A DNA stretch of 64,000 bases from Aphelocoma coerulescens (lineage: Eukaryota > Chordata > Aves > Passeriformes > Corvidae), in the NCBI RefSeq assembly GCF_041296385.1, contig NC_091023.1, positions 10,602,924 to 10,666,923 on the forward strand, read 5' to 3'. This document shows positions 13,501-27,625 of this stretch, in pieces; within the stretch, counting starts at the first letter, position 1, and every line of letters begins with the position of its first letter. A program made the translations under genes and the position numbers. A model generated the notes under the pieces. The model searched no databases and was not told the origin of the DNA. It saw only the letters and a list, made by a program, of their open reading frames with translations.

Positions 13501-15716
13501 CTTTATAATGCTCATTTTCTGCCAGATTTACTTTTCTCTGACAACATGTTAAAAACCCTACATAAATAGTCTAAACTGCCTTGAAACTGTTTTCATGATA
13601 CATGTTAAATTGTGAGAGTTACAGCTTAAAGCAAGGAAGGAGTCACACCATTCAACTTTTCTGGAGCCATTTTCCTCCCAATGGACAAATAAGGGGAAAA
13701 CGCAGAACAGACAGAAGAAAAATGGCATTTAGGAAGGGATACAGAAGCCCCGCGGGGGGATAACCTGGCCAGCTGACCCGCACTTTGAAATTTTGCCAGT
13801 GCAAATTAAGTAGCTAGTCTGCAGCATGTCTGGGCAGCAGCGTGGGAAGGAAGTTCTGCAGTGATTTTGGATGAAACACTTCCTCGATTCAAAACAACAG
13901 TGCATTAAATATCAAAAAAAGATTAATAAGGAGGTACTAGAAAACACATTGTGAAAAGCATGCCAAGAAAACAATGCAGGGAAGGGATAAGAACAAATGA
14001 AATATCATAAAATTGACAAAACTGTACCAAAAAGCTTGGAAAGCCAGGGTAGAAGAATCCATTATTTTGACACCATCTGCTATGCCTTAATATAAAAATT
14101 ACCATACAGAAGAAAAACAAACTAGAGGTTGTGCTCCAATAAAGGGAAAGGAGAAGGCCTTTGGTAAAAAGCAAAAAGCAACAGCCAAGTTTGTTACATC
14201 TTGAAGCTGGACTAGAAAATGATAGTTTAACCACAGATTCAGTTTTTCACCAAGATACCGCCATCAGTCTGACATTAAATGCATTACATTAACTGCTTTG
14301 ACACGTTGTTTTCTGCTTTGTAGACCAAGATAAGAAATCCTAGAAAACTACTGACATACAACATCATTTGTTTCAGTAAGAATACATGTTCATGTACATC
14401 CACATACATTCACAATTTATTTCTAGTAATTTGCACTCATTTGACCTGACCTTTTTACCTTCCCTCTCTGCTGTAAACTGCAAAATTTCCCTAAGAGTCA
14501 CATGGCATCTTCCTCTTCCCATCACTTCACATCTGGTGTTCTGACTCCTTTGACACTTAAGCTGGTAACTGAAATTCAAAGCATCAGCCATACTCAAAAG
14601 CTGCCAACACTAAAGTGCAGTGGTTGGGGTACACGACCTACAGCCAGGTGGACAAGCACACAACCACATGCAGAAAGACCTGAAATCTAATTCTGAAATT
14701 GGTTTGATTTTACTCTGTAGTTCTACCCAAGTTACTTTGTCTTAATCTCAAGGAAAATATAAAACCCCATCTATTTTCTACAAGAAATTTTACTGTGAGG
14801 CGGAGGAAGTCGTGAAGTCTCAAACATGCACAGTCACTATAACATCTAGGGAATAATTTTTCTGCCTTAATCTTCCTGTGTCTCAGTGCCTTGCCTGTGA
14901 GCTGAGAATTGCTACCTGACAGCAGAGCTCAGACTGTGCCAGGGGCCAGACAGCAGGGCAGTAATGTCTTGACAGTGCCCACATGAAGACAGACGCAGGG
15001 CAGCATCTGGACAAGGTGCTATAAATAAAACATCAGGCCAGCCACACACTGTTGAGAATAAAAAGAACTGAAAAAGTGCCTCATTCCTGGATCACTCCTA
15101 CAAACCGAAGAATACGTTCTGTGTGGGAAATGTAAGTTTCATGCTACATGGTCTGAAACTACAAGAACCCATATGCACAAGGGTGGGAGGCAAAAGTATC
15201 AATACTTACAAAAATAAATTACATTTGAGTGCAACTACATACAGCTAAGCATTAGTCCACATTAAAACAGATTTATAAAAATAAGTAAATTCTATGTGCA
15301 ATAGAATTTTTAGCTGGAGAAAAAAAAAAAGACAACAAAACTCCAACATCAGAAAATAAGCCTTTACTGTTAAAGCAAGAGCTCTACCCTTCTCCTCCCA
15401 CTGAATTAGCAATCAACATACCCTGGACTGCAATGGGATTAACCTCAATAACAATGCTGAGCACTTTAATGAACTCTGAGATAGTCTACTGCTAAACTAT
15501 TCATTGCACCATTTAAACACTGAAAAACTTGTTTGTATGTAGATTAAGTTTTCAAAACAACTGTCAACCAATTTATTTCCAGAAACCATAGTAACAAGAA
15601 AATAGTAAATATAGGGTGATGAAAGGGCACAAAGGAAATACAATTTCATTCAAAACAATGAAGCTATCTCAAGTTTGAAGTACATGAGCAGAGGATGCAG
15701 CACCTGGCAGGCACTT

Positions 15717-15778
15717 GGGGAGGGGGGAGCCCTATTTGGATACAGCTGTGAATTTAATCCAAATTATAAAGACCAATT
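15717..15778. repeat. 62-bp direct repeat, copy 1
   Basis: This copy starts GGGGAGGGGGGAGC and ends AAAGACCAATT. It matches 17287-17348 at 61 of 62 positions (C at 15731 against T at 17301), in the same orientation, 1570 bp apart. The similarity stops abruptly on both sides. It belongs to no repeat family I recognise. Confidence 0.9.
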
Positions 15779-17286
15779 AGACAAATCAAGTCTTTTACTG
15801 CTGTTTCTTTTGAGTTTCATTCAGCAAAATCCTAAAAGCCTGAATGACTGCCAATATTATATTTTAAAGTCACTAACAGCCTAAATGGACTAACCTTCAC
15901 TTGTTCAGTTGCCATGATTTCAAATGGGAAACTAATCAACAGTCACATTAGCTATTTAATTCCAACACCAATCTAGCATTATGGAACTGCATAATTACAC
16001 AAGCAAAAGTCAAAGTAGGTGAAAGTTTTCTTAATCTCAGAATTTTCAGTCAGATATTTTAAACTTTAAAAAAAAAATGCCACATGAATTTTTTTCCATA
16101 AAATGAAAGTTGTTCCCAACAGTATCAGTAAGAATCTCACTAAATGATAGACACTTTATTACTGTCACCCATGAATCTTCCATGAGTTGTCAAATCCAGC
16201 ATTAAGGATAACCCTTTAGAAGCTATTAGTATAAGTCAATTGAAAATTAAAAGCATATAGCAGTACAGATTAAAGGCTTAGCACACACACTAAAGGATCT
16301 GTACACAGTATCATCTATTATTAAGATGTCTTGGTTAATCAGTGACTGAAAACATCCACTAGACATTAACCTTGACAAAACATATAAAAATCCACCCTTA
16401 TCATGCTGTATCACTGCACTTTGTAATCTCATAAAATGAAAAGTTCTCTCTTCTCATAACCTACCACACAAACTTGTACCACTGACCACTCAGTCCTCTT
16501 AACCATGAAAAGAATCTGTAACTAACTTGGCCTGCTGATAGTCTCAGTGATTACAAAAGTACCTGATGATACATTTGAACCTCTCCCCAAAATGGAGAGC
16601 AGGGTGGTCAGCACCCATGCTCAACCCCTGCACCCATCCCCTCATCAGCCCAGCACTGCTGGTCAGACTGCAGAGAAATTGCAGAGGGGAATAGGTCCAT
16701 TAATATATATGAGAAAAATCTATAGGAAACACGGCTTCATTAGTTCCAGTTCTCACAGATCAGCTGTTTGTATAAGCAGTTTTGCTTGGAGCAGTGTTTT
16801 GTCAGTATTATTACTGTTATGTTATGCAAAGAATGTATTAAATTCTTAAATATTACATGAGATTTAATGGATTGTGTATCGCATGTGGGAGGTCAAACAA
16901 GGAGGGTAATGTTCCATGCAGCCTTATAGATGTAACTTAAAAAACAGAAGCCTGCACTATACTTCAAGGAGCAAGTGCAGACCAAACATATGCCAGAGAT
17001 GGAAGAAGGCAGCCTGAAACATAGACAGAAATTATAAAATAAAATTTAAAATATAATTTAAAAAATTATCAGTAGTTGTGACAAGCAGCAGTGAAGTTTT
17101 CAAGTTTTTCATTTTACAGCTTGTTCCCTTTTAAAACAATTTCTGTTTTCAGAAGTTACCTATAAGTTCTTCCTGTATCACCCCCTTATCCAACAGAATA
17201 TTGCACTGGTTCTTTAAGTTTTGTATACATTTGGAAACTCCTGCAGCTCCAGTGATAGGGACTCTGAATGTCCTTGCTACAGTAAG

Positions 17287-17348
17287 GGGGAGGGGGGAGC
17301 TCTATTTGGATACAGCTGTGAATTTAATCCAAATTATAAAGACCAATT
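17287..17348. repeat. 62-bp direct repeat, copy 2
   Basis: Second copy of the element at 15717-15778, with a single substitution and unrelated flanks. The near-identity implies either a recent copying event or shared constraint. Confidence 0.9.
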
Positions 17349-20300
17349 GTAAGGAGGACATACAAAGAATGGCAGAGCATCCCAATTTCTGGTATCTTTT
17401 CAATCTGGTATCTTTGTGCCAGAGCCAAAAATATTCTAATTTAAGGTCCAGTTCTCTTAAATGAAGGTTTTAATTAAGATAAAGCTAGTATTTTTGTTAT
17501 AAAACTTCAATTTTTATGGTCTTTGGGGGTAAAAAAAGCGCACACAGCACAGCAACTAAAGAAATCTCAGTCTATGTTATTTTGTACATCTGTTTTCCAG
17601 TAACAGCAGATTTTTCGTATTATTAAAGTTTTTCTGAAGATAAGTTTCATCATTTTAAATTGCTTAAGGAACAAAAGAAAATTCTACAAATATGTTATCA
17701 TATAAAAATACATACTTTGCAGTTTAGAATTCTATCAGAAGGTATATTGCCTATCACATTGTTCTGTAACATGCATTTTCTACTTATCATATGTACAAAA
17801 GGTAAGGAGTGTAACACCACTGCCTGTAAGTGTGTGTGTATATAGAAAAAGGAGCTAAAGTATGCTATGGTAGCATTTAAAAAGTAGTTCAGTTGCATTA
17901 CTGGAAAAAACAGCTCTCCAAAACCAGGACAGTTCCCTGCCTCAAAACCAAAAGCAAACACCCTCCCCCAGATTGTCAGACAAAATTTATGATTCGCAGT
18001 TCAGATTCTGAGGACTGTTAGAAATAAGAATTATCATGGAAGGGGAATGGAAAAACTAACTACGGTTATTTTCTACAGGTAACTACATCCTGTATTGGTA
18101 ATGATTGTTTTTCTATTATATCTTCTCCAGTCTCAATAATTGGTATTCATCTCTCTCTAGTTACCAACTATGCGTAAGGTTTAATGGAATGTTTAATTTT
18201 AATTAAGAATCATGACAACTAGGTGTCAGGAGTTTCTGTAGCATCTGTAGGCATCTTGTTCTACAGAGACAATATGATGAAATACAATCACAGGAACTTT
18301 TTCTATGTCAAAGTCCTGGTATTTCAGCAAGAAAAAACAGCCTTTTAGACTTCCATTTTTGTCTGTGATTCTCTCCTAGCTTGAAGTCCTGGTTGCTTTG
18401 AGAAAAGCAGCATCAGGGTCTGTGGAAGCTCACATGGTGGGAGCCACAGCTTTTCGAAATAATACCTGAAGGCTAGCAAGTTCTACTGGAAATGCAACTT
18501 GGCATTTCTCAGTTACTCAAGAGTATTGACAAAACAAAGAGTGGCTTTCAGGCAAATACACCCCCTGAAATGGAGCAATTGCTTCCTTCCAAACTTCAAG
18601 GTCACTTCAAAATCTGCAAAACATCAGTACTGTCTGAAGCAGTGCTTGGAAGGGAGGAAAAAGGGATGGTGTTCTCACCTCACTGAAGATGGTTAAATTC
18701 TTTCAGCTGAAGCTTTCCAGGGAAATTCAACTGGAGGGGGACTAGTAAGAAGCATGGGAAATTTCTGCCTTAAGCACTGGAAGTTGTCAAAAATATGAGA
18801 AAATTAGATGTTCTGCTATTTTACCATGCAAAATATAGACAATACAGATATTCATATGACTTTTTAAGTGAAAAATCTTCTTGTAATATACATTTTCAAA
18901 AGAATAAGCAACTGAGCTAAAATAGCCTGAACTTCCTTATACGGCAAATGTAACAATTATTTTAAAGTTAACTCATCTTAGACCATCAGATTTTTGCTAG
19001 GACAATTTTTGCATCATTGTAAACACAGATTTTTAATAAAAAGACCCACGAACCTCCCATCTTTTTCTGTTTGTTTTATTTGCCAGGTTTCTTCCACATG
19101 GGCTTAGGAATATAGCTACACATGCTTCCATACACTTATTTTCTCTTCTGTGCTCAGATTACTTCTTTACTGCTGCTTGAAGTGTACTGTCAGCTTAGAA
19201 ATTCAAGAGAGGACTAAATAACCAAATTTTTCTGCATTGTTCTTTCAGTCAGAGCAATCTTACATTAACAAAAAGTAATAATACATTCAGATATGTAAGA
19301 TTTCAAAGTTGTGGATTTTAAATGTTGAACTGGCCACTACTGTTCACGATGTATTTGAGATTCAGAAAATAATAACCCAATTCATTCAACAAAGCCATGC
19401 TTCATTGAAAATTAATGGAAATATAAGAAAGGAAAACAGGGGCTTGGAAACATCCCACAGCTGCAATTTAGATGTAGTGATTAAACCAGGGAAGCACACA
19501 GATGTCTACTGACATTTTGCTTTAAAACATTCAAAGAAGAAGACTTTCTCTTCCGCTTAAGGGTTTACAAATCAGATTCAGTTACAGGAAAACAATGCTG
19601 TAATCTTCATTTACAACAAATCCTAAATTTAGTAAACAGAAGTCAGTAGTAGTAACAAACAGATTCGAGCAAAAAGAGAGGCAGTATCTGAGCTATGGGA
19701 AAGGCAGTGCAGAAAGCAGAGGCTTACCACTCCCACCCTTGGATACCAGCTGCTTCTTTGGACTGCCAGGACTCCCAGTGCAAGCATTTCTATAAGCCAC
19801 TATTACTTTTCTTTCTTTTATTTAGGAAACCAATCTGCAACTATAAACTATGTTTATAAAATTGTAATCCATATTCTGTAATATGTAAACAAGTGCCCAT
19901 TACTTAGAAGCCACAGATGAGCATGATATTAGATTGTAATAGAAAACAGATGCATTTTCCTTTTCCAATTGTTTACATTGCCGAAGCATCCAGTCTTTAA
20001 GATATTCTCCATACAAATCAAAACATGTTGTGCCTTAATGAAGGACAAAACAATAGTAGCTTTAAAACACTGCATTCCCTGTAATATTTTGCAAACTCAA
20101 CTGCAGCCCAAGTAGACAGGGTACTCCAAGTGGTGCAGCAACTCCAGAGCTTCTGCTGTCAGGTGGCAGGGAGAAAAAGGGACATTTTACTTTACTGCAG
20201 ATCACCCCTTCCACCAGCCTTGATATTGCAGTCATTTAGATGTGTGTTTTTGTGTGACCTATCCCACTTTTTGCCTCCATTTGCCACAAACCGGTTTTAT

Positions 20301-23300
20301 TTCCTCCTCCCTCTACACACACAGGTACACACAGACTGATACACATAAGTATAGGCATATATGCACACAACACATTCGAGCACTCATACTTTGTTGATAC
20401 AGGCTAGGATAAAGCCCAATTTATTTCAGCATTTCCTTCAAATATCTACAGTATGTGCTATGGTCCAGCTCCAGGTAAAAATTATATGCAGATTTATCAA
20501 TTGCTAGAAAACAGTGTGCTCAAAACATGACCCAGGAGTTTGCAAAGCTCCTATCGCTCTTGTCCTGAAGCAGCCTGGAGGTTCAGCTTTTGAGAGGTAA
20601 AACAGGATACTGGAGTCACTTAACACTTAAGGGACAGCCTTTGGGTGAGCAACGGTGTTTCAGTACTGAGCTGAAAGCATTTTAAAGCACTACCTTTTGC
20701 CTTCACCTGCAACAAAACAGTGTTCAAGTACCGCTGTACCCTCCATTACAGGCATAGCCAAAAGAAGCCAGGCTAGGCAAGGAGCTAAGAAGGGGTAAAC
20801 AGCTTACAAAAAGGCTCAGGTGTCTTGTGAGAATATACCTTAACTTTTATTTTCAGTGATTTTAATATTTATTTTAAAAAAATGCTTACAAAAGGCCCCA
20901 GTATACACAATACTGAAATCAAACTATGTTAACAAGCAATATTTAGCCTTCCTATGGTTTTAAACTACTCTCTGCACTTGGTGGTGGTTGTTTCTGTGAA
21001 GATCAAGTAAAGTATTGGTACCCATGTATGCCCACATAAGATAAAATACAAAAAATTAATCTTGTGTCTACACACCTATAACCCCGCCGAAGCCTCAAAC
21101 CCCTCCATCTTACAGGCTATACAAACAACATGAAAACAGCAGACATTTATAAATCAGTATACCACTGGTTTACCAAGAGAGAACTCACTACCTGCTTTGA
21201 CTTTGAAAAGAATTTATCTGTTCCTTAGATGAAGATACAGCAGAGAGGCCTCCCCCAGACCCTCTTCACCTGTGGATTTGGCCCCTTTTTCAGCTCAGGA
21301 AACTAACTGTACTCCTCGCCCCACAACATGCAGCTCTTTCTGCAGCTGATATTTCATTTTTAAACCTATCAGCTGGGTGGTGGGAAGGCAAAAATACTGG
21401 AATGGATTGTTTAGTTTTTAATTATATTATCATTTATGAAAAATACTGATTTATCATTTTGAAAAGCCATTACTAAGCACCTTCTATTCACAGTGCAGAG
21501 CATCTCTTAACAGGCCCTGTGCCTCATAGTTTTTTCCATCATTTCATGCATACCTTCCCTTCGGAAAAAGCAGATATTCAGGTTCAAGGCACAGACAAGC
21601 AGCAAGCCCCGGGCTACAATACCAAGTTGAAGGGGGTGGGTGTGCGCATGTGCTTGGCACACATTCCAGCAGCTGGGAGACAGCCAGACACTCCAACCCC
21701 TGCACAGCAGCTGCAGCACATCCAGTTCAGAAACCTTGCTGCACCTCCTGCACGGTCTGCTATGCACTAACAAGCATTTCTACACTCCAACTGAACAAGC
21801 ATCATATAAGGGAGTGCAGCTAAGCCGGATAGCTCTTCCCAAGGAAGAATTACATCAATACTAGAAACCCATAGCACTGGAGTTTCTAATACAGTGTGTA
21901 ATGATGATCTGTGGGAGGGTTCTTTTAAAAGTGAAAAAGATGGTGTTCATTCTGTTTCATGTACAACAAGATATTCATAGTAACCACATGTAATAAAGAA
22001 CAAGCAAGAGTATCATACATGTCACTAATATGATAATTATGCTGCAATTTTTCTGGTTACCACAAATATGCAAACACTTCCATGAAGTGCAATAAGAGCT
22101 CTGAGTAACACTAAGAAGAAAAAAACATAAGTTCACATCACTACAAAACAAAGCATCAAGTAAGATCCGCACCAGGTAAGTACCTGACACCCAAGTATCT
22201 CAACTCTCCTGAGGAGCCCGTCTTCCTGTCATTCTCCTACATCCATTAACTGTTCCATCATATACCTGCATGTGCCAAAATCCTTGCATAAGTGTGCTTA
22301 TAACCTGAATGCAACACTTCAGAGAGACAGCTATAATTACTTCAGATTTCAAAGCATATCTTACAGCCTGCTGGCACTTTTGCATGTCCCTGCACATCAG
22401 TTGGGAACCATCATCCTAGATGGATTTATTTTTGTAATTTTGGAATGACTATAGTTAACCTTGAAAGAATGCAACTGAACTGCAAATTAATAAAAAACAT
22501 TTATTTTGGGGGAGAAACTTCTGACTTGCATTATATTTTGTTTCAACACCATTCACAGAATGTTTTGAAGGAATTAACTTTCACTTTTCTTTCTTTATCA
22601 CCCAAAGGTTCTAGCAAGGCACTGAGAACAACTATCAGTATAAAACATCACAGCCATACAGATATATTTTCATTTTACTCAAAAAGTCCATGTCAAGCAG
22701 CTATGTCATGACACTGCTTTCTTCTGTAATTAGAAGGTACAATATTTTGGGGACAAGATGACCCCAAGTCAGGCTATGGCCCCAGCACAGGGACGGGTGT
22801 GCTCTGCAGCACAACTGTGTGGATCCCTCTCAGCAGAGCTCCCAGGAGAGCCACCATCTCCAGGTTTCACTGCCACCTGGCTGTGTGAAACTAAAGCTAG
22901 AGCCAAGCTGAGCACCAACAGGGGTGGGCTTGGGTGTCAAGACAAGTGTGTGGCCAAGTGAGAAGATGCAGAGGGAGCTTCATACCATTCTTACAGAAGT
23001 AAGGAAATAAAGGAAGTAAATTGAAGAGCTCTGCCAACAAATCTTACTGTGCAAAGCAGGTTCTGAGATGACAAAAAGACAGACGCATGTTTTTAAGTAA
23101 CATGAAATGCAGGCATGCTTCCTGAGCAGTCAGCTACCCTTCTATAAGCAGCCTCAAAGCCAATTATAGCAGACAATTTGAGCTAAATATAAAAACCCAC
23201 AAATCTCACAGTTTGAGATAACATCCAAGAAGGTGTTAAAGTTAACTTTTAAACTATGCAACAAGACTTCAGCCTTCTCATAATGAACATGGTAACCACG

Positions 23301-26300
23301 TCCGTCAAAGCACCCTGTGATTTGTGGGAATAGAAAGGCTGAAGAGATTATGTGGATACTTTGCATATTTCTCCAAGAGTAACAGATGGAATTTTTCTGC
23401 TCACAGAACTTCAGGGATGAGAACTTGACTGTGCAAAATATCAATGGCCAGACTTTAGTTTGTAGCTTCAGTAATCTCCACATGTGATCATGCTACAGTC
23501 ACTCCTAACTGCAACAGCTGGATTAGTGAGGCTGTCATGGGAATACCACCATATTCGACGTGCTGTAACCAGCAGAAAACAGGGATCCAACCTGCACACA
23601 GACTTGTAGCCTTCAGAACGTCATCTTTTTATTGAAATAATTCCTCCATTCTCACCTCAAATGCACAAGTAAGCTGCCATCCTTGCACTAGCCAGAACTC
23701 AGGACCTGGTTTACTTGACAGCTTATCATACCTCTTCTCCCTTCTCAGGGAGGCTGCTCCTCCATTTGATACAACCAGACTGCATCTTTTCCGTTCATAG
23801 TAACACAGTGCAGCTGTCCCCTCTTTCTAGCTGATTTGGACCTGAATGTTTTCCACTGCTTCTCCTCCATCTCTAGCTACCCAGGAAGCTTTCCTCAGAT
23901 GCTATGATATGGTCAGTTACCTCATTATCAGAGTATTTCAGACAGCCTTTGTCAACCTCTCAAAGCTAAATAGCCAAGGAAAGCTTCAAATACAGCTGCC
24001 AATAGAAATACATATATATTAGGAAGTTGGATTAAATTTCAGTTTCGTCTCTACAGGTATAGTTGTGGAAAAAACCAATTTCCATGGAAACAGAGAAACT
24101 GAACAAAGTTGCTACAGTTTTCTAGGCTGTGCTGCAGGTCTGTTCCTTCAGTAGCCATCAGGCTGTAACATTATCCCTACTCATCCATCTGCAGAACAGC
24201 AGTATGTATGCCTTAAGGAGGGACGCCACTTGAATGGCTATTGAGAGCACCAAATGCACCACTGCTGGCGTGCAGCTCACAGCTTGACTCAGCCACAGAG
24301 GAAACCCCAGCATCTTTCAGCTCCTCTTCTGCTGCATTTGTTAAATGCTCTCTCAGCAGACTCAGATGCACTTGATCAGAAGACGTTGATGTTCATCCCT
24401 GAGTACTTGTACGCAAAACAGTGCAACAGGTGGGCCCTGCACACTTCCCTGTGCTAGAGGTGGCTCCACATGTCCCTCAGAGTTTGGCCAGCCAGCACCA
24501 GTACCCTGTCCCTGCATAGACCAAGTTGCAGCAATATAGTATTTCAAGGTGTGGAGGACTATCAATGGATCAGCAAAGCAATCTAAGGAGCTTCACACTG
24601 TAAGGAGCTTTCCATAAAACAACCAAACAGGTTTGAGGAAGACTTCATTATCTACCACTTCCTTTACTCTTTACAGCTCATGATTTGTAGGAAGAAAAAA
24701 ATCACCATCCTCCTCCTTCCCCTCCCCCATTATTAGAGCACCAAGATGGTTAGAAAGCAGGAAGATCAATTTCTCCAGTCACTCAGGCAGGTACATCCTA
24801 GAAAGGGACAAAAAGCAAAGGAGGTTTTCTCCATACATTTGTTTTTCCCTGTTGCACAATGTGACTAGAACCAAACCAACCAAAATCCTAATGTGTCTAA
24901 GCTCAGGTCTGCAGTGTCAGTGCTCATCATGTAAACAGCCACTCTTTCTGTATTCTTCTAGTGCTTTTTTTCCACTCACCAAGAATGGCTTTTAGATCAC
25001 CTCACCAAACTCATTTAATGCAATTTAGAAGATTATTTTGATGAGTAAATACAGTGTTGACATTTAGTATTTTCAGTGTATTGGGTAGAAACACTAGACA
25101 CTCTCAAAACTGAACAAAAAAAGGTAGAGAGCTGCTTGAAATAGTAAATATTAAAGACTGTTCACAGAATAGTAAATATTGACACTTTTCATGCATTTCC
25201 TAACGTAGTAAAAAAAGCATTCTCTTGGTCAAAGAAGAAAAGCTGGGGAGGCTTTTGGTTGGTTGGTTCTGAACTTATTGAGGAAGCTTTACTTTATGCA
25301 CTTCTATTCAGTATTTATAAAAAAATAAAAATAAGTCCCCTTTCTTCCATAAACTGAGGCTCCTTTTCTGTATTCTAAGAAGTGTATTACTGATATTTAC
25401 AGTCTCTCTTAAGGAAGGACTTCTATAATTTAGGATTAATTTACACTTTGAGCTATCAAATTTTACTGCAGTTGTGGAAAGAGAAAGTGGGGGCAGGGAA
25501 GGAAGGAGGAAGAAAGCAGAACAAGCTCTCAAAGGGCTTATACTCAGTCTTCTTCCAAGACAACTGTGCCCCAACAAGGAAAACTCAGATGTATCTATCC
25601 ACATGAATAGTAACTCCTGATAGCACAGCCTTCATAGTGATGGATTCTACAGCAGCTTGACATTAGGCTATGATGAAGCTTGACAGTGTCCAGATTTAGA
25701 CATAACCTGGATCTTTCCATTAAGTTTTCCTGCAGGATAAAAGACACTGTAGAACATTACATTAAAAATGGGGCATTTATTTCCCTGTTGTAAGACACTG
25801 ATGGTAAAAGTAAAACAAAATGCCACCACCTTTGAAAGGAATGCCCTCACTATTTTTCAGCTTTGCAGTCTCTCCAGTCTTAACATTATGCAAAAACCTC
25901 CAAATTCTCTTTATTAACCTCTTTTATATTAAGTCCACACAAATTAAATCTAAAAACATGGATAGTAGGCCTAGGCTCACTGTCTTCCAGTTACCAGTGG
26001 TTACCACCCTACAAGGCACTGCTATACTGAAATTACCTATGTTAAGGAGGATTTAAAAAAAATTACTTGAAAATATTGTAATACTCTATCCTAATCTCTA
26101 GCAAAAGAATTACTCAAATCCTTCACATTCAATGACTCCTAGCTGTGGGTTTTGCTCTTGCTCCTGAACATTGGTAACTGTGAGGCGAGGCAGGGGCTGA
26201 ATAACACCCAATTCTCAGAGCACACAGGGACATAACCAAATACCAGGGAGTGTGTCCCACTGATGAAGTAATCAAAAGAGTGTTTGGAGTCTCATTGCAT

Positions 26301-26684
26301 AAACACCAGTGTAGCTGCTTACCACTACAACTGAAAGCTAAGTCTAAATTAATCTTATCACTAGTATCTGAGCACTGTCCCAAACTTCTCCTCGGAATCT
26401 GAGAGGAAAATTATGACCTGGATGAATCACATTCCCAGTACTTTTTCCTAGCTAGAAAGAAGGAAACTTTTTCCAGCTTATTGAGAAGTAATAGCAATGT
26501 CAGCTTGCAGCACTGATGAATTAAACAATTAGATCCAAGAGTCTCCCTTGGAGGTGCAGCTTACTGAATATACAAAAAAATAAAAGAGAGGCTTCAATGC
26601 CTTCCATCTAACCCTGCCATGAACAAGAACAGAATTTTAAGTTAATGACAAAAAGATCCCACTAAGCTTGAGAGCTCAGAAATG

Positions 26685-27625
26685 CAAGAAATACCCAGCT
26701 GGGTCAGACTGACGGTTCATCTAGTCCAAATTTCATCTCCAACAAGGCAGATAAGATGCTATTTAGAGAGAACCAATAGCCCATGTCCTGTGGTCCACTC
26801 CCCTCACACTCTCCCCGCTGACCATGAACTCTCCTAACCCTGTTTTGAACCTGCCTACGTGGCCTGTTTTCAAAACATCCTCTGGCTGCAAGTTGCATAA
26901 ATTCACTACCTGCTATGTAAACAAACATTTTCTTCTTTCATCTGTCTTCAACTGATTCCCAACCAGTTTCACCAAGTGTCCTGTAATTCTGGTACTGCAG
27001 GGTTTCTGTCAACAAGAGCTTGGCGTTCACCTTTCCACCAGCTCATGATTTTATGTAAACCTTGAACCTGCTGTCCCTCTCAGCCACCTGCCTTCCAAAT
27101 CATACCTTTTAAATGATGCAACTCCACATGAAGCAGCAATACCACCCCCTTGGACTGAGGGCTGCCCTCCCCTGTACCTCCCCTAAATTAAAGGCACTAA
27201 CTCTACCTTCTTTAGATGTGGGCACAAAAACTGGACCCTGTGCTCAGAATGTGGTGAGCACAGCAGTGTTTTAAATACCAACAAAAGGTATTTTCTTGTC
27301 CTCAGTACCTTTTCCTGATGATGCAAGAGGCACACACTGCCTAGGTTTTTCTGGCTTTTTTTGGCTGCTGCTGCTCCACATTTCAGACAATAATCCTGGA
27401 GAACTGTCAATGACAACCACAAAGCCTCTTTTCCAAGTTGCAACCATCAGTTCTGAGTTCAGCATCACACAAGCATGATTTAGAATAATTTTTTCCTAAC
27501 TGGAAAAAAATTCTGTTTAAAAACCTCTGTTTACCTGCTGACATTAGTCTACCACATTCTTGCCCACTGAAGTTATGTGATGGCCTTCTGGAATTCCTCT
27601 GCACTTACACAGCATCTAGCTATCC
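26685..27625 (-). mobile_element. Old CR1-family LINE, 3' portion
   Basis: About 940 bp that align by eye with the 3' end of ancient sauropsid CR1 elements read in antisense. Recognisable are the CAGCTGGGTCAGAC start with TCATCTAGTCC, an AACCCTGTTTTGAACC block, a GCTCATGATTTTATG block, an AAAACTGGACCCTGTGCTCA block, a TTTGGCTGCTGCTGCTCCAC block and an AGAACTGTCAATGAC block. Frames are broken throughout, so it is a long-dead copy. CR1 sense is the minus strand, the same as IRS1. Boundaries are approximate. Confidence 0.75.
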
